From: JANRKF01 sp033763575
Lineage (GTDB): Bacteria; Pseudomonadota; Alphaproteobacteria; Rickettsiales; SXRF01
Assembly: GCA_033763575.1 (NCBI GenBank)
Contig: JANRKF010000033.1
Span: 71,517 to 135,516, forward strand
Length of the DNA stretch: 64,000 bases
Direction of reading: 5' to 3'
The notes under the pieces were generated by a model. It was given only the letters and a program-made list of their open reading frames with translations. It had not been told where the DNA came from and did no database searches. The position numbers and the translations under genes were made by a program. Of this stretch, positions 57,320 to 64,000 are shown in pieces (positions within the stretch are counted from its first letter, which is position 1; every line of letters begins with the position of its first letter).

Positions 57320-58722
57320 AATGCTTTGTCATTCCCGCGAAGGCGGGAATCCAGTTCTTGCTGGCTAAACACCCGACCCCGCAACAAGTGCGGGGTGACA
57401 GCATCTATCTCAGCAGACACCATGCTGCCTACCTCGCACTCCGCATCCACCTCCACCATCGCAAAACCTTCACTGCGGCCAAGGCGTGGTTTTTCCATCA
57501 CGATGCACTCGGTTTTGCCGATGCGCGATTGCAGATATTTTTCCAGTTGCTTTTCCCCGGCGGCGCGGAGGCGGGCGGCGCGCTCTTTGCGGATGGCAAG
57601 CGGCACTTGCGGCATTTTGGCGGCGGGTGTGCCGCTGCGCGCCGAGTAGGGGAACACGTGCAAATAGGTAAGCCCCACCTCCTCCACCAGCCGCAGGGTA
57701 TTTTCAAACATCTCGTCCGTCTCGGTAGGGAATCCCGCAATAATATCCGCCCCGAACACCACCTCAGGCCGCGCCTTTTTCACCCGCTCACAAAACTCGA
57801 CAATATCGGCGCGGTTATGCCGCCGTTTCATGCGCTTTAAAATCATATCGTCACCCGCCTGCAGGCTGATATGAATATGCGGCATGAGGCGCGGCTCGTT
57901 TTTAATCAGCGCAAATAAATCCGCATCCACCTCCACCGCGTCAATGGAAGAAAGCCGCAGGCGCGGAAGCTCCGGCACCAACGCCAGCAGCCGCTTCATC
58001 ATTTGCCCCAGGCTGGGTGCGCCCGGCAAATCCTTGCCGTAGTCTGAAACATCCACCCCGGTCAGCACCACCTCGTTATAGCCCGCCGCCGCCAGCGAAC
58101 GCACCTGTGACACCACCTCACCCATCGGCACGCTGCGCGAATTGCCGCGGCCATAGGGAATGATGCAGAAGGTGCAACGGTGGTCGCAGCCGTTTTGCAC
58201 CTGCACGAAGGCCCGCGCCTTGCCCTCGAACGACGCCACCATGTGCGAGGCGGTCTCTTTCACCGACATGATGTCGTTGACAAAAATCTTTGAAGTGTCC
58301 CCGACAAAATCTACTGACTGCGTTTCTCCGTCATTGCGACCCCGCACTTGTTGCGGGGGAAGCAATCCATCTTTTTTGTTTTCAATCTGGATTGCCGCGT
58401 CGCCTTCGGCTCCTCGCAATGACGAATAAATATTTTTCTGTAATTTCTCCTCATTGCCGAGCACCACGTCCACCTCGCCCATCGCCGCATAGGTTTCGGG
58501 GTGGATCTGCGCCGCGCATCCGGTGACGATGATTTTCGCTTCCGGCGATTCTTTCCGCGCCTTGCGGATGGCCTGGCGAAGCTGCCGCTCGGCCTCTGCC
58601 GTCACCGCGCAGCCATTGAAAATAAGCGCATTGGCAAGCCCGGCACTGGCCGCCTGCTGCTTAATCACTTCGCCTTCATAAATATTGAGGCGGCAGCCAA
58701 AGTTGATGACGTCCACGGTCAT
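57316..58722 (-). CDS. mtaB: tRNA t6A37 methylthiotransferase MtaB with in-frame repeat insertion
   Basis: Radical-SAM enzyme that adds a methylthio group to t6A37 in tRNA. N-terminal UPF0004 domain (VDVINFGCRLNIYEGE), the radical-SAM cluster motif CDHRCTFCIIPYGRG, and the C-terminal TRAM region. An R2 repeat (58330-58423) encodes about 31 residues (SLRGAEGDAAIQ...LPPQQVRGRND) at residues 100-131, between GNEEKL and VNDIMSVKET, where the family normally has a short linker. The last residues (SQQELDSRLRGNDKAL) come from R1-type repeats at 57328-57400. The frame is intact and the active-site motifs are kept. Confidence 0.92.
   Translation of the reverse strand: MTVDVINFGCRLNIYEGEVIKQQAASAGLANALIFNGCAVTAEAERQLRQAIRKARKESPEAKIIVTGCAAQIHPETYAAMGEVDVVLGNEEKLQKNIYSSLRGAEGDAAIQIENKKDGLLPPQQVRGRNDGETQSVDFVGDTSKIFVNDIMSVKETASHMVASFEGKARAFVQVQNGCDHRCTFCIIPYGRGNSRSVPMGEVVSQVRSLAAAGYNEVVLTGVDVSDYGKDLPGAPSLGQMMKRLLALVPELPRLRLSSIDAVEVDADLFALIKNEPRLMPHIHISLQAGDDMILKRMKRRHNRADIVEFCERVKKARPEVVFGADIIAGFPTETDEMFENTLRLVEEVGLTYLHVFPYSARSGTPAAKMPQVPLAIRKERAARLRAAGEKQLEKYLQSRIGKTECIVMEKPRLGRSEGFAMVEVDAECEVGSMVSAEIDAVTPHLLRGRVFSQQELDSRLRGNDKAL
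57328..57400. repeat. two R1 palindromes at the 3' end of mtaB
   Basis: GTCATTCCCGCGAAGGCGGG with AATCC (57328-57352) and CGACCCCGCAACAAGTGCGG with GGTGACA (57374-57400). Both lie in the mtaB frame near its stop. Confidence 0.8.
58330..58423. repeat. R2 repeat inside mtaB
   Basis: GTCATTGCGACCCCGCACTT ... CGGCTCCTCGCAATGAC, 94 bases inside the mtaB reading frame, read on the opposite strand to the lipoprotein copy. Same boundary arms as the copies at 7184-7259, 33879-33955 and 43404-43500. Confidence 0.88.
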
Positions 58723-58783
58723 GCCACACTCCACGGAGCGAAGCGACTAGCGCCATTGAGGCGCGCAGCCCACGCGGCGCCAA

Positions 58784-58819
58784 AGAAGAAAATAAAAATC
58801 ACATTTTTTATTTTCTTCT
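58784..58819. terminator. AT-rich hairpin between mtaB and dapF
   Basis: Perfect 15-bp inverted repeat AGAAGAAAATAAAAA / TTTTTATTTTCTTCT with a 6-base loop, in the gap between the dapF stop (58837) and the mtaB start (58722). It could form a stable RNA hairpin, so it may terminate or attenuate the dapF transcript before mtaB, although it lacks the GC stem of a typical terminator. Confidence 0.4.
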
Positions 58820-58836
58820 GAGCGTATTTCAGAAAA

Positions 58837-59703
58837 TCAGACATTTATTATGCCATCAAATTCGCGGATGATTTCACCGCCGAGCAAAACATGGTCGTCG
58901 CCCTGCCAACTTACCTGCAATATGCCGCCGGGAAAACCGACGCCGGCTTTCCTGATATCGCCGATCAACCCGAGGCGCGAGGCCGCCACCAGCGTCGCGC
59001 ATGCCGCGGTGCCGCAGGCTTTGGTCATGCCTGCGCCGCGCTCCCAGACCTTCGCTTCAATCGCCGCCGCCGCACTGCCCGCAAGTGTCGGATGGATTTT
59101 GGCGAAGGTCACGTTCACCCCTTCGGGAAAGAGGTTCTGGTCGTCTTCCATCGCCTTGCCGACGCGGGCGACATCCTCGTCGGCAGGCAATTGCTCCATG
59201 AAAAAGATGGCGTGCGGATTACCCATGCTGACGCAACAGGCCTCGCTGGCACCCGCAAGCCCGGTCGCAACCGGCAAACGCAGCGTATCGGCTTTGATCG
59301 CCAGCGGGATTTCATTCCACAATAATCGCGGCAGCCCCATATCGACGAGCGTGTATTCCCGCCCCGCCTGCACCGCTTTTTTAATGCCGCGCAGAATGCC
59401 GACATTGGTCTGGATGGTGACCGGCAAGCGGCCCAGCTCTTTTTCCAACAGGTCGGCGACACAGCGCGTGGCATTGCCGCAGGCATCGACCTCGCCGCCA
59501 TTGGCATTGTAAATCCGCATGAACACATCGGCTTCGGAAGACGGCTCCAGCATAATCACCTGGTCGCAGCCCTGCGTGACGGCGTTATCGCGCCGCGCAA
59601 TCGCCCGCACCTGCTCGAAGTTTAGTATCTCCGGGTTTTTACGCGCATCGAGCACGACAAAGTCATTCCCGGCACCGTTCATCTTGATAAAAGGAAATTT
59701 CAT
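58837..59703 (-). CDS. dapF: diaminopimelate epimerase
   Basis: Converts LL- to meso-diaminopimelate for peptidoglycan and lysine. Both catalytic cysteines are visible: Cys in VDACGNATRCVAD (about residue 77) and in KACGTAACATLV (about residue 225). The N-terminus MKFPFIKMNGAGNDFVVLDA is typical. 288 residues. With lysA at 18166 it covers the end of the lysine pathway. First gene of dapF-mtaB-ftsY. Confidence 0.97.
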   Translation of the reverse strand: MKFPFIKMNGAGNDFVVLDARKNPEILNFEQVRAIARRDNAVTQGCDQVIMLEPSSEADVFMRIYNANGGEVDACGNATRCVADLLEKELGRLPVTIQTNVGILRGIKKAVQAGREYTLVDMGLPRLLWNEIPLAIKADTLRLPVATGLAGASEACCVSMGNPHAIFFMEQLPADEDVARVGKAMEDDQNLFPEGVNVTFAKIHPTLAGSAAAAIEAKVWERGAGMTKACGTAACATLVAASRLGLIGDIRKAGVGFPGGILQVSWQGDDHVLLGGEIIREFDGIINV

Positions 59704-59745
59704 AGGCGGAGATTCTAGCGCAAAGCCGCAGCAGGTAAAGGGTTT

Positions 59746-60531
59746 TTAGCGGTCTGACGCCGACAACCCATAGGCGCGGTAAAACCCGTCAATCGCGCCG
59801 CTGGCAACCAGTTTCCGCATACCGGCATCGAACTGCGCCGCCAACCCCCTGGAAGCCGGCAACGCCGGTGAAAACGCCAGATAGACCGGCGCCTGCGGCG
59901 AACTTCCAGCCCATTCGATCCTGTCTTCCAGGCCCATTTTGGCGATGGTGTATTCCATCACCGGCCGCGTTTCGACAATCGCATCAATCACACGGCTTTG
60001 CAGTTTGCGGATATTTTCAATCAGCGCATCGTTGCCGCTGGCTTCCTGTATCAACTGCAGGTTCTGCCGGTTATTGCGGATATATTCGGTGATCGCCGGG
60101 CCATAACCGTAATCGGCAATCACGCCGAGCTTTCTGGCCTTGAGCGTATGCACACCCTGGAAGCGCCAGCTATTACCCTTCTGCACATAAAAATTATCAG
60201 TGATGGTATAGACCGATTGCTGCGGGAAAACGAGCGTCGCGTCGTCGAAACGGCTGGCGCCGATCACCGCATCAACGCGCCCGGCGCGCACCTGCTCCAG
60301 CGCTTGGCTCCACGGCATCACCCGGTAGTCGATCCTATAGCCAAGCGGCTCGAAGATCGCCTTGGCCAGATCGATACCCACACCCAATCTTCTTTCCGGC
60401 GGCGCGCAGTTGATCGGGCACCAGTTATCGGCGGCAATAATAATAGTCGGTCCGCCGACTTTCGCCGGCCACGCCGCCGCCATGACGATAAATCCGGCAA
60501 GAAAAATGAAAATAAAGCGCGAATATTGCAT
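59746..60531 (-). CDS. periplasmic substrate-binding protein, family 3
   Basis: Secreted 261-residue binding protein of the SBP_bac_3 (amino-acid-binding/PBPb) type. Signal peptide at the N-terminus (FIFIFLAGFIVMAAAWPA, residues 6-23). Core signatures are GVGIDLAKAIFEPLGYRIDY, VDAVIGASRFDD and the later KARKLGVIADYGYGP and FDAGMRKLVASGAIDGFYR. No permease or ATPase genes are adjacent, so it may feed a distant transporter or act as a sensor-like orphan. Its ligand is not predictable. Confidence 0.82.
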   Translation of the reverse strand: MQYSRFIFIFLAGFIVMAAAWPAKVGGPTIIIAADNWCPINCAPPERRLGVGIDLAKAIFEPLGYRIDYRVMPWSQALEQVRAGRVDAVIGASRFDDATLVFPQQSVYTITDNFYVQKGNSWRFQGVHTLKARKLGVIADYGYGPAITEYIRNNRQNLQLIQEASGNDALIENIRKLQSRVIDAIVETRPVMEYTIAKMGLEDRIEWAGSSPQAPVYLAFSPALPASRGLAAQFDAGMRKLVASGAIDGFYRAYGLSASDR

Positions 60532-60745
60532 CGCAACACTCTACCACCGAGCGAAAATGCAAGCCACCGTTTTTTCACCTTAATTCGTTTCGGATTCGAA
60601 ATGAAAACCTCTGTAATCCGCTCTCACAGTCAGTTTTGCTGCGTTGCAGCGGTCGATTTTTATTGCAAAATCACGCTAAATGCGATAGAGTGAAAACATG
60701 GTAGAAATTCTTTCTGCCACATTGAAGAAGGGAGAGGTTAACGCT

Positions 60746-60937
60746 ATGTTTCACAAGATCGCATTACTGCTGGTGATTCTCGGCGCGACGAATGTTGGTA
60801 TGACTTCGTGGCTGCATGTGGATGTCATTGGTACGCTGTTTGGGCCAATCAGCCCGATGGTGAATGTGCTGGTGGGCTTATCAGGCGTGTATATGTTGCT
60901 TACTACCTATACCACGCTGATCAAAAAACCGGCTTAA
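60746..60937 (+). CDS. DUF378-type small membrane protein
   Basis: 63-residue protein with two membrane helices, matching the DUF378 pattern: IALLLVILGATNVGMTSW, then VIGTLFG and VNVLVGLSGVYMLLTTY. ATG 60746 has a GGGAGAGG site; an upstream ATG (60698) in frame is less likely. Function unknown in the family. A strong terminator follows. Confidence 0.8.
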   Translation: MFHKIALLLVILGATNVGMTSWLHVDVIGTLFGPISPMVNVLVGLSGVYMLLTTYTTLIKKPA

Positions 60938-60972
60938 TGGTATAACGCACATCAACATATAAACAACCGACT

Positions 60973-61010
60973 CCCGCCCTCCCCAATAAGGGGGGCGGGT
61001 TTCTTTTTTT
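60973..61010 (+). terminator. rho-independent terminator of the DUF378 gene
   Basis: CCCGCCCTCCCCAATAAGGG completed by GGGCGGGTTTCTTTTTTT; a GC-rich stem with one mismatch, AATAA loop and a T run. Confidence 0.88.
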
Positions 61011-61011
61011 G

Positions 61012-61085
61012 GGCTTCCGCGATTTGCTCCTACAAATCGCATGAGGCAAGCTCAAGGCTGGTTCGCGCTACTGCGCTCTCATAAC
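61012..61085 (+). repeat. dispersed repeat, family R3
   Basis: GGCTTCCGCGATTTGCTCCT ... CTGCGCTCTCATAAC. Matches 7779-7852 almost along its whole length; immediately after a terminator. Confidence 0.8.
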
Positions 61086-61146
61086 AAAAAGCGCATTAAC
61101 CACATTTCTGCAATTTTCGGCAAAAAACCGGCAAAAAAATGCGCCG

Positions 61147-61166
61147 TTCGTAAAGAACTTTACGAA
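61147..61166. promoter_or_regulatory. palindrome upstream of the 61234 gene
   Basis: TTCGTAAAGAACTTTACGAA, 9-bp perfect arms with a 2-base centre. A TTGACC hexamer follows three bases later (61170-61175), a candidate -35, so the palindrome may be an operator. Confidence 0.45.
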
Positions 61167-61233
61167 GTGTTGACCCTTTCTGCACAAGGCAGCACTAGGC
61201 TTCCTTCTTTCGCAACCCAACGAAAGGAGTCTT

Positions 61234-61533
61234 ATGTTTTTTCGCCGACCGCCGCTGCACTCGATCGACACCTCGCGTGAGATGATCAACCATGCCATGC
61301 ATATCGCCTATGGCTACAAGCATAATAAACAATATATGCCGACCGAAGATGAAATCGAGAAGTTCGAGCTGTTCGAGAAAGAGTTATGGAAACATTACTG
61401 CACGGCGCGTTACATATTGCGGTCGATGAACCAGCGGCTTTACGGCAAGCCGGAAAAAACCGGAAACTGGCCTAAGACAGAGTCGGCACCAGATCCAAAC
61501 ACGGATAAGACGGACGAAAACCCGGAGGAATAG
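61234..61533 (+). CDS. hypothetical protein
   Basis: Unrecognised 99-residue soluble protein with an N-terminal basic part and an acidic helix (TEDEIEKFELFEKELWKHYC), then a Pro/Lys-rich tail ending in DKTDENPEE. Start supported by an AAAGGAG site 5 bases upstream of ATG. A nearby palindrome (61147-61166) may control it. It converges on the next small gene. Confidence 0.6.
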   Translation: MFFRRPPLHSIDTSREMINHAMHIAYGYKHNKQYMPTEDEIEKFELFEKELWKHYCTARYILRSMNQRLYGKPEKTGNWPKTESAPDPNTDKTDENPEE

Positions 61534-61537
61534 TGGC

Positions 61538-61738
61538 CTATTCGAAATAGCCGGAAGGCTGCATGTCGTAGCGCTGCATGAATTCTTCGAAATCGCACGA
61601 CTCGGTATTGCCGGGTATATGGCAGGCTTCCTCGGCGATCCGTGCGACGTCGCGCACATGCGCCAGATCGATGATCTCGGCGCTTTGTTGCCTGGTTTCG
61701 GTGTGGTGCTGTATTTTTCGAGCGGTATTATCGCGCAT
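61538..61738 (-). CDS. hypothetical small protein
   Basis: Unrecognised 66-residue protein (MRDNTARKIQHHTETRQQSA, then AEIIDLAHVRDVARIAEEAC). ATG 61738 has a good GGGAGG site; an open frame further upstream is dominated by spurious residues. A terminator-like hairpin separates it from the next gene upstream. Confidence 0.55.
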   Translation of the reverse strand: MRDNTARKIQHHTETRQQSAEIIDLAHVRDVARIAEEACHIPGNTESCDFEEFMQRYDMQPSGYFE

Positions 61739-61815
61739 AACGACCTCCCTGTTTTTATTATGATTGGCGTTCGTTGTAGCACAAAAACCGACATTATTCC
61801 AGCGGAATCTGACGC

Positions 61816-61855
61816 AAAAAAAGCCCCGAATCGGGACGATTGCGGGGCTTTTTTC
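61816..61855 (-). terminator. bidirectional rho-independent terminator
   Basis: AAAAAAAGCCCCGAATCGGG followed by ACGATTGCGGGGCTTTTTT: GCCCCG/CGGGGC arms with A and T runs on both sides. It ends the 61902-62075 transcript. Confidence 0.8.
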
Positions 61856-61901
61856 GGAAAGTTCGCCGAAGTTGGGCGAAGTTGGCCAGAGCTGACAAAA
61901 A

Positions 61902-62075
61902 TCAGGCGTTTTTCTTCGCCTGGATTTCTTTGCGGCGGGCATCGGCCAATTTTTTTATTTCCATCAGGGCCGCGCGAGCGCGCGTGCCAGCGGACGCATT
62001 GCCGCCTTCAAATTTTGCGTCTTCCATCTGGAAGGTTTCGACGAGTTCAGCAATTTTCGCGCTGGTCTTGGACAT
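61902..62075 (-). CDS. histone H1-like (Hc1-type) small basic protein
   Basis: 57-residue Lys/Arg/Ala-rich protein with the Hc1/PF07432 pattern: MSKTSAKIAELVETFQMEDA, then KFEGGNASAGTRARAALMEI and KKLADARRKEIQAKKNA. The GN-x-AGTRAR-x-AL-x-EIKKLA core is typical of bacterial H1-like nucleoproteins. The ATG has a GGAGAATCCT site and the gene ends before a strong terminator. Expected role: DNA or RNA binding and nucleoid organisation; not proven. Confidence 0.7.
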   Translation of the reverse strand: MSKTSAKIAELVETFQMEDAKFEGGNASAGTRARAALMEIKKLADARRKEIQAKKNA

Positions 62076-62157
62076 AGGATTCTCCTGCGTTTGTTAGTTG
62101 AAAAAAAATTAGCGGGAAAAGAGGTAGCAAGGAGGAATGTGTGTGGCAAGAAAGAAA

Positions 62158-62382
62158 TTAGGGAAAAGTACCGCGCACATCCAGCTCCGGCAAGAAACCG
62201 CGCACATGAATGCCTGCCAGATCGGCATGTTTACTGGCGTGCTGGATGTCCAAACCAACGACACGACCTTCCGCATTGTAATCAAGAATAATATTCTCCG
62301 ACACTTCTTCGGATTCCACGCTGCCGCCAGGTGCCAGCGTGATATAGAGTGAATCGGTCGTTTTATCGTAGTCAAACTGCAT
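62158..62382 (-). CDS. DUF2283-domain protein
   Basis: 74-residue protein of the DUF2283 family: MQFDYDKTTDSLYITLAPGG, then SENIILDYNAEGRVVGLDIQ and the terminal PELDVRGTFP. ATG 62382 is one base after the stop of the upstream DUF4258 gene. In many bacteria DUF4258 and DUF2283 genes are paired and are predicted toxin-antitoxin partners; toxicity is inferred, not shown. Confidence 0.8.
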   Translation of the reverse strand: MQFDYDKTTDSLYITLAPGGSVESEEVSENIILDYNAEGRVVGLDIQHASKHADLAGIHVRGFLPELDVRGTFP

Positions 62383-62383
62383 G

Positions 62384-62614
62384 TCAGTGCCTCTTGCGTG
62401 TAAATGCGCTGTCGAAGAAAGCATTATGCACCATTTCACCTTCAAATACAACTCTCAGATATTTCTGATGTTCTGAAATGTAGATATAATGCCGTTTGCG
62501 ACCATCTGGCTGTGTTTCCACATGAAATGGCGTTTCCCGCGCCATTTCCAGCCATTCATCCCTTAAATATGGGCGATCATTGCGACGACGGTCAAAATAA
62601 AGCGTGGTCTTCAT
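62384..62614 (-). CDS. DUF4258-domain protein, probable toxin partner
   Basis: 76-residue protein with the DUF4258 pattern (RNDRPYLRDEWLEMARETPF, GRKRHYIYISEHQKYLRVVF and AFFDSAF near the end). These are RelE-like small basic proteins. It precedes the DUF2283 gene with a one-base gap, the order toxin then antitoxin seen in other such pairs. Confidence 0.75.
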   Translation of the reverse strand: MKTTLYFDRRRNDRPYLRDEWLEMARETPFHVETQPDGRKRHYIYISEHQKYLRVVFEGEMVHNAFFDSAFTRKRH

Positions 62615-62657
62615 TGAAAATGGGTATCAGGCAGAATGGCGAGTGGTCAAGGAGCAA

Positions 62658-62984
62658 TTACTTCAGATCACTTATGCGCCTTATAAAATCAAACCGCAGC
62701 TCGTTATTAACAGCCAAAATATTATCTATCTCCCATACAGCAATATAACCAATACGTTCAAAGTTTCTATTTTCTGACCAACGATCTTTGGTAAGAATGG
62801 CCCGCTTTTTATTTTTGAGAGCATCAACAAGTTCATCCCACTGCCTTATTCCTAGCTTAATACCTTCATCAAGATAGTAGGGCTTTCCATTATTCCAATG
62901 ATACCATTCTTCGTGTACGCAAGGTAAATACTCCCCACCCACCACCGCAAACCATGAACCCCTCTTACCTTTAGCTTTTACCAT
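62658..62984 (-). CDS. hypothetical AT-rich protein
   Basis: Unrecognised 108-residue protein (MVKAKGKRGSWFAVVGGEYL, then HEEWYHWNNGKPYYLDEG), mixed alpha/beta in appearance, AT-rich. It is 10 bases downstream of the small membrane protein gene, likely its co-transcribed partner. Confidence 0.5.
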   Translation of the reverse strand: MVKAKGKRGSWFAVVGGEYLPCVHEEWYHWNNGKPYYLDEGIKLGIRQWDELVDALKNKKRAILTKDRWSENRNFERIGYIAVWEIDNILAVNNELRFDFIRRISDLK

Positions 62985-62994
62985 GTTTTGGAAC

Positions 62995-63153
62995 TTACCG
63001 AAAGTAATGCAAAACAGCGCATAGTAAAATAAAAGCTATTACAGTTATAGCGATCCCTATATATGCCAACAACTCGCGGATAGCACCCAATCTTTCATAA
63101 ATCTGATATAATGTGCGTTGTTGCACCCTACGCATATCCTCATGTTCATCCAT
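62995..63153 (-). CDS. small membrane protein
   Basis: 52-residue protein: charged, coiled N-terminal half (MDEHEDMRRVQQRTLYQIYE) and one membrane helix (YIGIAITVIAFILLCAVLHY). ATG 63153 follows a strong GGAGGGAAAC site. No family recognised. It lies between the 16S terminator and the 62658-62984 gene. Confidence 0.55.
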   Translation of the reverse strand: MDEHEDMRRVQQRTLYQIYERLGAIRELLAYIGIAITVIAFILLCAVLHYFR

Positions 63154-63202
63154 GTTTCCCTCCATGAATAATCATCACCCATTGCTTCTGATTCCGCAAG
63201 AC

Positions 63203-63239
63203 AAAAAAGCCCCACACTCGCTAGAGTATGGGGCTTTTT
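63203..63239 (-). terminator. rho-independent terminator downstream of 16S rRNA
   Basis: On the minus strand AGCCCCATACTCTAGCGAGT followed by GTGGGGCTTTTTT: a strong hairpin and T run about 110 bases past the 16S 3' end, with nothing between, so the 16S transcript ends here. A/T runs on both sides make it also stop plus-strand reads. Confidence 0.85.
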
Positions 63240-63352
63240 CAATTCCGGTGATAGCATTTAAGCGCAGATGACGAAGCGTGATGTAAGAGTAAGATTGTTT
63301 AGCGACAGAGGTTTGGAATAATTCCAAACATACGCAATAAACATCTTCCTTA

Positions 63353-64000
<648 letters not shown>

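Noticed and set aside
63241..63352. tRNA-Ile/tRNA-Ala genes expected right after 16S
   Set aside because: No acceptor/T-arm pattern can be found in the 110 bases before the terminator.

Overview
The window is chromosomal DNA of a free-living-type alphaproteobacterium. Evidence for this includes the gene orders tlpA/argH-lipoprotein-lysA, dapF-mtaB-ftsY, dgt-argS-SPOR-nagZ-tatABC-serS-surE-pcm-LytM and erpA-xthA, a class I lysyl-tRNA synthetase, PstA with a long periplasmic insert, and CtrA-type TTAA-N7-TTAA sites. The 3' end of a 16S rRNA gene sits at the right edge on the minus strand. No tRNA or 23S follows it; a hairpin terminator comes about 110 bases later, so the 16S gene looks unlinked from the rest of the rRNA operon. 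That is usual in Rickettsiales and some other alphaproteobacterial lineages, but the GC-rich coding DNA and full biosynthetic gene set do not look like a reduced endosymbiont. I cannot name the genus.

Layout. 1-7.8 kb: dadA (partial), PAP2 phosphatase, alpha/beta hydrolase, class IV aminotransferase, ccmC, fdxA, glnE, bcp. 7.8-11.8 kb: unknown membrane and small proteins, a pseudopilin, then an iron pair bfd-bfr with Fur-like sites, and a cyclophilin. 11.8-22.3 kb: queA, pstCAB (minus strand, without pstS or phoU), tlpA-like, argH, small lipoprotein, lysA, HAD phosphatase, class I lysS. 22.3-29 kb: the most unusual block, two overlapping minus-strand genes that carry four GT60-type (Skp1 GlcNAc-transferase-like) domains, a cysteine-less peroxiredoxin-like domain and two Fe(II)/2-oxoglutarate prolyl-hydroxylase-type domains, with a divergent sulfotransferase-like gene. 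29-43.4 kb: cell envelope, Tat export and translation genes with several accessory genes inserted among them. 43.4-51.1 kb: rnhA, thrB and an sdh operon that also carries an M48 protease and two unknown small genes. 51.3-61 kb: a curlin-repeat protein, PfkB kinase, ftsE without ftsX, zinc-ribbon protein, hpt, flagellin, ftsY, mtaB, dapF, a periplasmic binding protein and a DUF378 membrane protein. 61-63.3 kb: small genes including a histone H1-like protein and a DUF4258/DUF2283 pair, followed by 16S.

The window is also littered with at least four families of dispersed palindromic repeats. They fill intergenic gaps and have entered reading frames in frame (queA twice, mtaB, the argH-lysA lipoprotein) or supplied the last codons of genes (tatB, tatC, serS, mtaB, the alpha/beta hydrolase). 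This resembles the palindromic elements known in Rickettsia genes.

The best candidate for an undescribed system is the hydroxylase/glycosyltransferase cluster at 22290-28951. In the eukaryotic Skp1 pathway a prolyl 4-hydroxylase and a GT60 GlcNAc transferase act in sequence on one proline. Here both activities are predicted on one bacterial polypeptide, beside a second double GT60 protein and a putative sulfotransferase.
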